NCBI GenBank assembly: GCA_012034405.1
Contig: JAAVLZ010000001.1
Span: 232,630-296,629, forward strand
Length of the DNA stretch: 64,000 nucleotides
From: Oscillospiraceae bacterium HV4-5-C5C
GTDB taxonomy: Bacteria > Bacillota > Clostridia > Saccharofermentanales > Fastidiosipilaceae
Direction of reading: 5' to 3'
Below the pieces are notes generated by a model. It saw nothing but the letters and a program-made list of their open reading frames with translations, was not told the DNA's origin and made no database searches. This document shows positions 57,804 to 64,000 of this stretch, in pieces; the first letter of the stretch is position 1, and every line of letters starts with the position of its first letter. Made by a program: the position numbers and the translations under genes.

Positions 57804-58688
57804 TTACCGGGACTCCTTGGCGTGAAATACAAAAATCTTGCTTAAAAAGTAATTGGCAAAGGTAACCAGGATACTGGCCAGCAGGTTGGCTACATCCCGG
57901 GATACTCCCAGGATGTTCTCCAGTAAAAAGATACCCAGATATTCAATCACCAGGCCGGTGGACAGACGGGAAAGCACAAAGCGGAAAAACTCCGGGATGA
58001 TGTTACCATGCCTGGTGAACACAAAAGCCCGGTTGGTCAGGAATGCAAAGATCACAGCCAGGATCCAGGATATGGTTTTAGGCAGGATCCAGCCGTAGTC
58101 GCCGCCGCCGCTTTCGATACTGCCATAAAGCAGAAGATTGGCCAGGTTAAAGCTGATAATACTGATCAGAGTCGTGGCCAGCCCCAGCAGCAAATAGTTA
58201 AGGATCGGCAGCGGCAAGAGGCTGATCAGGATTTCTCCGGCCAGCAGACCAAGGGCGGTCAGCACCGCCAGCAGGACGATATTCATGCCGCCCCGGACAT
58301 AAAAATAGTAGCTCATGACAAATGGCGCGCCCAAAGCTGCCAGCGTCCGGACGGTAATGACCCAGAGTCTGGCTTTTTTGCCCAAAGCTTCGCCACCCAG
58401 CAAAGCTTCATGGTAGCGAAGTCTGAACTCCGTATACAGCAGGGGCAGGACAAAAAAGAGGCTGGCGACTGCCGTCAGGCCATATAGGGCGCCTGAGCGC
58501 TGCAGGTCCAGCGTTGGTATGGATTTGAGCCTGGATAAGAGCGGCAGCCCTGCAAAAATCAGGAAAAAGGCGGCCGTTCCCACCAGCCAGGATTTCAGCT
58601 GAATCTTAAAGGCTGATGTGTTAAGCTGCCGTTTCAAGCGATTGTCCGCTAAAGCGGGTCCGGCTGATGTTTTATCATTCTGGGGCAT
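57804..58688 (-). CDS. GtrA-like multi-pass membrane protein
   Basis: A 294-residue membrane protein with about eight hydrophobic segments. The C-terminal 130 residues are a GtrA domain (SWILAVIFAFLTNRAFVFTR and ILVTFANYFLSKIFVFHAKE, the N-R-x-x-V/I-F signatures). GtrA proteins are believed to flip lipid-linked sugars. The N-terminal part with extra spans is unusual but seen in Firmicutes. It is separated from the upstream surface operon by an intrinsic terminator. Confidence 0.8.
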   Translation of the reverse strand: MPQNDKTSAGPALADNRLKRQLNTSAFKIQLKSWLVGTAAFFLIFAGLPLLSRLKSIPTLDLQRSGALYGLTAVASLFFVLPLLYTEFRLRYHEALLGGEALGKKARLWVITVRTLAALGAPFVMSYYFYVRGGMNIVLLAVLTALGLLAGEILISLLPLPILNYLLLGLATTLISIISFNLANLLLYGSIESGGGDYGWILPKTISWILAVIFAFLTNRAFVFTRHGNIIPEFFRFVLSRLSTGLVIEYLGIFLLENILGVSRDVANLLASILVTFANYFLSKIFVFHAKESR

Positions 58689-58711
58689 ACAGGTGTGGTC
58701 TCCTTCTGTAA

Positions 58712-58737
58712 AAAACCCTGGTGGGAACCAGGGTTTT
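58712..58737 (-). terminator. Terminator of the surface-protein operon
   Basis: A perfect 10-bp stem AAAACCCTGG / CCAGGGTTTT with a 6-nt loop. Reading leftward the stem is followed by a run of Ts (GGGTTTTTTAC). It lies 40 bp after the last gene of the operon. Confidence 0.88.
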
Positions 58738-58776
58738 CAGGGTACTGCATAAGTGGCGGCTGAGGTTCAACCATGC

Positions 58777-60798
58777 TCAGGTCCGCGGCGGTTCCGGGCC
58801 TGATGCAGCAGCATGGCCGGCGTCGGCGTCGGGTTTAAAAGCGGCGTGGTCATCAGGGGTATCCATCCACTGGCCCATGTCTTCCAACGCGGCAGCGGCG
58901 TTTGCCCTGGCCGCAGCTTCTGCTTCCTGAGGTGTCAGGGCAGGAGCGGCTGACCCAGGCTGATCGGCCGGCGGCACTTGCGGTTCCGGGGCAGACGGAG
59001 CCGGCGCGGTCTCTGCCTGCTGCCCCGCGGCTGTCTGCTGCTCCGCGGGTGTTGCTGGCCGGGCCGGGTTTTCCGGCAGCGGCGGCAGGTTTGGCGCGCC
59101 CATATCCCCTATGGTATATAGCTGTTCTTCTTCGTCATCAAAGCCGTCTACGCCAGCCGGGTGCCGCGTAGATTCCGGCTGGTCAAACGGTGATCGGCCG
59201 GCGCCAAAGCCCTGATCCTCCTGCCAGCCCTCGTAGCCAGCCCGGCTCTTTTTGCGGTCTTTAAGGCGCAGCACGATCAGCAGGATCACCAGCGCGGCCA
59301 GTAAGGCTGCTACCACGATCAAGATCTGTTTAAACGGCAGGCGCAGCAACCAGGAACTCACCCCGGTCTGGCTGCTGATCAACGCAGCGGCGCTGGTTTC
59401 TTCTGACGTGGTCACGCCCGCCGCGGCGGCAGTCGATGTCTGAGCGCTATCAGTGGGAGTCGGCGTAACGCCTTCCCAGACCGTCAGGCTGATCACACCG
59501 TCCTTATTTTGGTAGGTCATCATCTGGCGGTTGCCGTCACTTTTCAGCACCTGCAGCAGCAGGGAGTTATCACTGCTGCCGGCAGGCTGAAGCGCGGTGG
59601 TGCTGCCGCTGCCAAGCGTAATCTCTGTCAGCTGGTACCCGTCCGGCACGCCGACATCTCCGTCAATCGGAATAATGGTGTAAACGGTATTGTCCACCGT
59701 CAGCTGGACAGAAGGGAAATAAGGATAGACGCGTTGATTCAGGCTGTCATAGAGATAGAAGGCCGGGCTGGTCTGCTGCTGACTCAGGTAAAGCAGACTC
59801 TGTCCGCTCTCCTGATTAAAATAAGTTGTAATCAGGCCGCCGGTGATTTCTCTTTGAATAGCGGTAAAGCCAGCCGGGATCTCACTTTCTTCCGGGGTTT
59901 CAACCGAATATAGCGCGGCTGCGCCGGATGCATCAGTCAGGTTCAGGCTGCCCACAAAAGTCTGGGTACCCTGCTCCCCTGCCGCGCCGTCTGCATCCGT
60001 ATAGGTCGGGAGCGTGACGGAAGTCGTGGTATCTTCAGCTTCAGGGGTCGGGGTGGCGGCTGCCGTATCAGTCGTTGTGCTGCTTTCTGACTGGCTCTGG
60101 GCAGGTGTGGGTGAAGCCGCCTCAGTCGGTTCCGGTGTCGCCGTAGGTTCCGCTGTTTCCGTGGGCTCTGGTGTCTCTGTCGGCTCCGGCGTCTCCGTGG
60201 GCTCCGGCGTCTCCGTGGGCTCCGGCGTTGCGGTTGGTTCCGGGGTCTCCGTGGGCTCCGCAGTCTCAGTCGGTTCCGGCGTTGCTGTAGGTTCCGGCGT
60301 CTCCGTGGGTTCCGGGGTAACCTCCGGTAACGTTTCTTCAGTCGGTTCCTCAGAATCCGGTACGGTATAGCTGCCAAAATCTACCTCATACAGATCATCC
60401 GAGTCATCAAACGTATATTCCATCCCGGTTTGGGTTCCTGAATTATACTTCAGCTCCACCACATCACCGGCGGTCAACGGAATATCCGTCAAGCCATCTG
60501 TACTGGTAAAGGGATAGGCGGCCCCCGCCGCAATCGGCTGACTGATATCCTGATCAAACAAAACCGTGCCCTTAGTTTCTCCGTTAACGAAGACCGAAAA
60601 ATGGATGTAAGTAATCGACGGGTTCCCGGACGGATTCGTCACGCTGATGGTCAGGTTGCCGGACGCGTTCCGGCCCAGCGTAATACTGGGATCAGCGCTG
60701 GCGGCCGATACCGGGTTTACCCATGAAAAGGCCAGCAGCAGGACTAAAACTACAGACATTATCAACCACCGCAGACTGGCTTGTCTGGACTTACGCAT
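58777..60798 (-). CDS. Pro/Thr/Glu-rich membrane-anchored surface protein
   Basis: A 673-residue protein. Signal peptide (SLRWLIMSVVLVLLLAFSWV), then a beta-rich domain of about 115 residues, then a long stalk of P-T-E-T-P-E hexapeptides (about residues 150-230, from 18-bp DNA repeats). A second extracellular domain at about 270-440 follows, then one membrane helix (LIVVAALLAALVILLIVLRL) and a 130-residue cytoplasmic tail rich in Pro, Ala and Glu. No known domain was recognised in either folded part. GGAGG supports the ATG at 60798. It is the last gene of the operon with the cohesin and dockerin proteins. Confidence 0.75.
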   Translation of the reverse strand: MRKSRQASLRWLIMSVVLVLLLAFSWVNPVSAASADPSITLGRNASGNLTISVTNPSGNPSITYIHFSVFVNGETKGTVLFDQDISQPIAAGAAYPFTSTDGLTDIPLTAGDVVELKYNSGTQTGMEYTFDDSDDLYEVDFGSYTVPDSEEPTEETLPEVTPEPTETPEPTATPEPTETAEPTETPEPTATPEPTETPEPTETPEPTETPEPTETAEPTATPEPTEAASPTPAQSQSESSTTTDTAAATPTPEAEDTTTSVTLPTYTDADGAAGEQGTQTFVGSLNLTDASGAAALYSVETPEESEIPAGFTAIQREITGGLITTYFNQESGQSLLYLSQQQTSPAFYLYDSLNQRVYPYFPSVQLTVDNTVYTIIPIDGDVGVPDGYQLTEITLGSGSTTALQPAGSSDNSLLLQVLKSDGNRQMMTYQNKDGVISLTVWEGVTPTPTDSAQTSTAAAAGVTTSEETSAAALISSQTGVSSWLLRLPFKQILIVVAALLAALVILLIVLRLKDRKKSRAGYEGWQEDQGFGAGRSPFDQPESTRHPAGVDGFDDEEEQLYTIGDMGAPNLPPLPENPARPATPAEQQTAAGQQAETAPAPSAPEPQVPPADQPGSAAPALTPQEAEAAARANAAAALEDMGQWMDTPDDHAAFKPDADAGHAAASGPEPPRT

Positions 60799-60844
60799 CA
60801 CATTAGCCTCCTTGTGATTCCTGACCGCACCGCGGCGGCATAAA

Positions 60845-61789
60845 CTATTTATTCCGGCGCAACAGATACCGGATCAAGACAATCCCAACTGTAATTAACG
60901 CTGCCAGTAACAGCAGCAGAACAACCAGTAAAACGCTTGCCTGAGCAAGACTGCTTTTTATTATAGCATGATTCTGGCTGCTTTCAGTCTCTGTCTCTGC
61001 TTGAGAATGATTGCTGTCAGGCAGGGTTGTTTCCAGACTTGAGGCAGCAGCAGGATCAGCCTGGTCCGTTATGCTCCCGCTTTCCTGACTGGCGGTCCCG
61101 GGCGCTGTAGTCCCCGCCTGACTGGTTTCGCTGGCTGCCGGACTGACCTGGCCGGAGGGCTCGCTGACCGTCTCCGTCACGACTGAAGCGGACTGCGGAA
61201 CGGTTTCAGGCAGGGTTTCAGTCTCGCGCTGCGGCACAGGCTCCGTGTCCGCGGCGGCGGTTTCAGTCATCAGGGTCTGGCCCTGGTTTACCGCGACATA
61301 AGTATAGTCCCTGGCCCCTGAACTCATCTCCTGGCCGTCATTTTTGAATAAGGTGTCGCTGACGGTAATCCGTCCGCCGTCTGACCCCGCCGCGGTAAAA
61401 GCCAGGCGGCACAAATCGTACTGGCCGCTGGGCAGATTGGCGGTTTCAATCCTTAAGGTTCCCGCTTCCGGCTGGTTTACCGTCACCGAGCCTGACGCCA
61501 GCACCGTACTGGTATCATAGTCAAATTGAGCCGGATCAAAGCTCAGCGTAATCTCGCCATCCTGGATTTCAATATCCGCCTGCAGACTGACCGTCACATC
61601 AAAAGCTTCGCCCTCATTCACCAGCCCGCGCGACAGCAGGCTGACCGCCGCGCCAGCCTGCGCGGCCCAAAGCGCCCGCGGCGCCTGCAGCCACCAGCCT
61701 GACAGCAGGCAGCTTGCGGCCAATACTAAGCAGAGGCTCAGCCTGACCTTGCCCGGGGCTGTTTGGGTCCGCTTATTGCTCAATTTCAA
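60845..61789 (-). CDS. Membrane-anchored cohesin-domain protein
   Basis: A 314-residue protein. Signal peptide to about residue 43, then a cohesin domain at about 45-165: VNEGEAFDVTVSLQADIEIQ, then DGEITLSFDPAQFDYD and YDLCRLAFTAAGSDGGRITV. A Ser/Thr/Glu-rich stalk of 120 residues follows, then a C-terminal membrane helix (VLLVVLLLLLAALITVGIVL) and RRNK. Cohesins bind dockerins, and the gene overlapping it upstream ends in a dockerin. It appears to start at a TTG overlapping that gene's stop (TTGA), so coupled translation is likely; a second TTG two codons on is possible. Confidence 0.85.
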   Translation of the reverse strand: MKLSNKRTQTAPGKVRLSLCLVLAASCLLSGWWLQAPRALWAAQAGAAVSLLSRGLVNEGEAFDVTVSLQADIEIQDGEITLSFDPAQFDYDTSTVLASGSVTVNQPEAGTLRIETANLPSGQYDLCRLAFTAAGSDGGRITVSDTLFKNDGQEMSSGARDYTYVAVNQGQTLMTETAAADTEPVPQRETETLPETVPQSASVVTETVSEPSGQVSPAASETSQAGTTAPGTASQESGSITDQADPAAASSLETTLPDSNHSQAETETESSQNHAIIKSSLAQASVLLVVLLLLLAALITVGIVLIRYLLRRNK

Positions 61790-63900
61790 TTTCCTTTCAA
61801 AATATTGCGCATCCGGCTGTAATCGCCAATATCTGCCCGGCCGTTCTGATTAAAGTCCGCCGCTGCAATCTCCTCCGCCGTCAGCTGCTGCTTACCTTTC
61901 AGATAATTGCGCAATTTACTGTAATCGCCAATATCGACCCGGCCATTTTGATTTAAGTCGCCCTGGACTCCGGAGCCGGAGGTGGCTGCAGGCGTCGGGG
62001 TGGCAGTCGCTGTGGGCGAAGGCGTCGGCGTGGCAGTCGGCCTGGGCGAAGGCGTTGGCGTGGCAGTCGGCCTGGGCGTGGGGGTAGCGCTGACCTGATG
62101 AGCAGCGCGCCAGGCCGCAATCTCCGTTTCCACCGCCTTCCAGGCAGTCTGAGCCTGGGCCAGCACGGCAGCCAGGTTCTGCGAGGTTTTGAGATCAGCC
62201 TGATACTGCTGATATGCCGTTACCTGGCTGTTATATTGGCTGAGGTAAGTCTGCAGCGCGCTGATCTGCTGCGTCCGGCTCATAAAGGACAGACTGTCCG
62301 CTCCTGAGGTCAGCGGCGGATAATTGACATCCAGCGTCCCCCGGGCAGAGTTCACAATGCCCGCCGTGCCGTCCCGCCATTCAGATATTTCAATCCGCAT
62401 CCTTGACGCCAGCATATAAGACGACGTATTTACCTCCTTAGCAGCCTGATAAACGATCTGAGCCAAAGCCAGCAGATCCTGGTTGCCGCTGAAAATCTGC
62501 TGTACGCCGGCCAGGGTCTGGGCGCTGGAAAAGGTTCCCAGGTCTTCAAACATAAATACGTCTGTTTCAGTTAAAAAGTTGCGCGGGTCCATATAATATT
62601 CCACCGCAGGCTGATTCACCTGGACAAAATTACCGTCTATTTTGACATGATTGGCCACATAGTTTTGGTTGGCGGTAGTGTCTTCAATGAGATTACGCTG
62701 CGGCTGCATCTGAAAGGCCACCGTATCCTGCCAGTTGTTATAAGTCGCGACCGCGGTAAACTGCCAGTTTGGATACTTCAGATGCAGCGCGATCAGGCTC
62801 TTATGATAGCTGGCCGGGAACTGCTCCAGGACTTTTCGAAAACTCTGATCCACTTTACTGTAATCCGTACCGGCCGCGGCGGTATCCGCGCCGGGCAGGC
62901 CCTCAAATACCGGTATTTTAAAGCTGATACTCCCGCTCAGCGTCTGACTGTTGGCATAAGCCTGATAAGCCCGCCGCGCTTCAGAAGTCGGTGCCTGAAT
63001 CCCCTGCATATACTGCGCCCAGGCAGCGCTGCTGCGGTAGCCCGCCACATTAAATTTCTGAAAAAAGACGGTATCCTGGCCTTTGTTAATGTACTGGTCC
63101 TTGATAATCATGGCTCCGCCGCGAGCGGCCAGATCCAGCGAGGTCCAGGGAAGCAGGTATTTGGCGTTGGTTTTCATTGCGTAGTAAATCCCATTGATCC
63201 TGGCACCGTCAATCTGATTCTGGTTAGGCGTAGAGCCGATATTATAAAGGTTGTAATAACGCACCGTCGCCGTGGGGATGGGGTTGCCGCCGGCCTGCAG
63301 CTGATCCAGCCAGTTGCGTTTTTCCCAGTAATCCCCGGATAAAACCGGCGTCGTCTCATAGGATTGCAGTTGTTCATCCGCCGCGGTACTGGCCTGGCTG
63401 GCGGTCTGCAGCGCCGTCCATAATTGGCTGGCCCGGTTCTTCAGCTCTGTCGGCAGGTCGGACCAATCCGGTGTCTGGGTACCCTGATCTGAAGTACTGG
63501 TCTCCGCGGGCTCAGAATCAGCCTCATTTACGGGTTGGGTACTGACCTGCTGGCGGCTGTCGTCTACAATAATGAAACCGCGGTTTTCATAAGCGCCGGC
63601 ATACTCCACTTTGTACCAGGTTGAACCCACGCCCGGGATCTGTTCGCCATTTTCATAAATATCCAGGATTTTATAACTGCGGCCAGTCGTAACCTCAGCG
63701 TCCGGCGCGGAGAGCGTAGAAGGCCAGCGGCGGATATTGGCGCTTTCACCTGAGGCATCCAGGACCGTCAGATACTGCCCCACCCGGTCACGGTATTGGG
63801 CAGCCTGGATCTCTCCCGACGGCAAGATCAGGAATGGCAGCAGGACCGCCAGACAAACAGCCAGCAACCCTGTGGTTTGCTTCCAGCACTTTTTCATCAT
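61786..63900 (-). CDS. Dockerin-bearing glucosaminidase-like protein, permuted
   Basis: A 704-residue secreted protein: signal peptide (1-33), SH3-like domain (about 37-115), linker, a glucosaminidase-like region (about 215-508), coiled helices (540-600), Pro/Thr linker, and a dockerin (about 647-704) with two calcium loops DLNQNGRVDIGD and DFNQNGRADIGD. In the usual enzyme the block with YHKSLIALHLKYPNW, EYYMDPRNFLTE and LASRMR-x-E comes first and the block YNLYNIG, YINKGQDTVFFQKFNV, IPVFEGLP second. Here the second precedes the first. ATG 63900 has CGGAG upstream. Confidence 0.82.
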   Translation of the reverse strand: MMKKCWKQTTGLLAVCLAVLLPFLILPSGEIQAAQYRDRVGQYLTVLDASGESANIRRWPSTLSAPDAEVTTGRSYKILDIYENGEQIPGVGSTWYKVEYAGAYENRGFIIVDDSRQQVSTQPVNEADSEPAETSTSDQGTQTPDWSDLPTELKNRASQLWTALQTASQASTAADEQLQSYETTPVLSGDYWEKRNWLDQLQAGGNPIPTATVRYYNLYNIGSTPNQNQIDGARINGIYYAMKTNAKYLLPWTSLDLAARGGAMIIKDQYINKGQDTVFFQKFNVAGYRSSAAWAQYMQGIQAPTSEARRAYQAYANSQTLSGSISFKIPVFEGLPGADTAAAGTDYSKVDQSFRKVLEQFPASYHKSLIALHLKYPNWQFTAVATYNNWQDTVAFQMQPQRNLIEDTTANQNYVANHVKIDGNFVQVNQPAVEYYMDPRNFLTETDVFMFEDLGTFSSAQTLAGVQQIFSGNQDLLALAQIVYQAAKEVNTSSYMLASRMRIEISEWRDGTAGIVNSARGTLDVNYPPLTSGADSLSFMSRTQQISALQTYLSQYNSQVTAYQQYQADLKTSQNLAAVLAQAQTAWKAVETEIAAWRAAHQVSATPTPRPTATPTPSPRPTATPTPSPTATATPTPAATSGSGVQGDLNQNGRVDIGDYSKLRNYLKGKQQLTAEEIAAADFNQNGRADIGDYSRMRNILKGN

Positions 63901-64000
63901 CAAGACTCCGCCCGCCTGTCCGTTTGTTGATAATCATTTTCAACAGGTCCTGTTGTCATGATTTCTCCCCCTAAACATATGTATAGGCGAAGAAATTATA

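Overview
The window reads as a chromosomal segment of an anaerobic Gram-positive bacterium of the class Clostridia (Bacillota). The support is sigma-A type promoters, strong AGGAGG ribosome sites, a Gram-positive LexA box, BirA/BioY and FolC genes of Firmicutes type, and a cohesin/dockerin pair of the sort found in plant- or glycan-degrading clostridia. No marker pins down a genus. The flanks are GC-rich housekeeping and carbohydrate genes; the middle (about 20.2-47.4 kb) is more AT-rich and consists of mobile and defence genes.

Left flank (1-20.2 kb): an Eis-like acetyltransferase, an isoprenylcysteine-methyltransferase-like membrane protein, a DUF434 protein, a sugar ABC importer (permease, binding lipoprotein, permease), an HD hydrolase, an orphan Xre regulator, an iron alcohol dehydrogenase, an aldo/keto reductase with a divergent MerR regulator, an exonuclease-BRCT protein, a NodB deacetylase, a GH88 unsaturated glucuronyl hydrolase, a VWA/macro-domain pair, a lipoprotein, a methyltransferase and a VOC protein. 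The intergenic gaps here are full of tandem minisatellites (15, 28, 32 and 39 bp units) and a dispersed roughly 55 bp dyad element.

Island (20.2-46.3 kb): it begins with an IS256-type remnant, a membrane-anchored exonuclease and two broken AbiE toxin-antitoxin loci facing each other, followed by an intact IS256-family element. A leftward defence block follows: a compact Gabija-like pair (OLD nuclease and UvrD-like helicase), then a four-gene DUF499/DUF3780/DUF1156-methyltransferase/PLD-SNF2-helicase module read from a small helix-turn-helix gene. That transcript appears to start at a consensus promoter with a palindrome in its spacer and to pass through a c-di-GMP-I (GEMM) riboswitch with an intrinsic terminator. 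This is the most striking finding in the window. To the right is an ICE-like control and integration module: SLOG protein, Xre, ImmA peptidase, Xre repressor, a LexA-box promoter driving a Y-family polymerase, a second ImmA, a zinc ribbon, a sigma-like factor behind a Shine-Dalgarno-masking hairpin, a hairpin-rich putative RNA, a mazF gene with an internal stop, an excisionase and a tyrosine integrase abutting tRNA-Arg(CCT). No conjugation machinery is visible, but an oriT-like region remains. Beyond the tRNA lie remains of another element (AAA ATPase fragment, truncated DinJ, yafQ with an internal stop).

Right flank (47.4-64 kb): D-2-hydroxyacid dehydrogenase, BirA, BioY (with a palindromic site at its promoter), a MetE-like protein, a C39-like protein, a Tic20/DUF4870-like membrane protein, threonine synthase, a TPR-like membrane protein, FolC, a GtrA-like protein, and a three-gene surface operon. 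The operon encodes a dockerin-bearing glucosaminidase-like protein whose two halves are in swapped order, a membrane-anchored cohesin protein, and a proline/threonine-rich surface protein with a long cytoplasmic tail.
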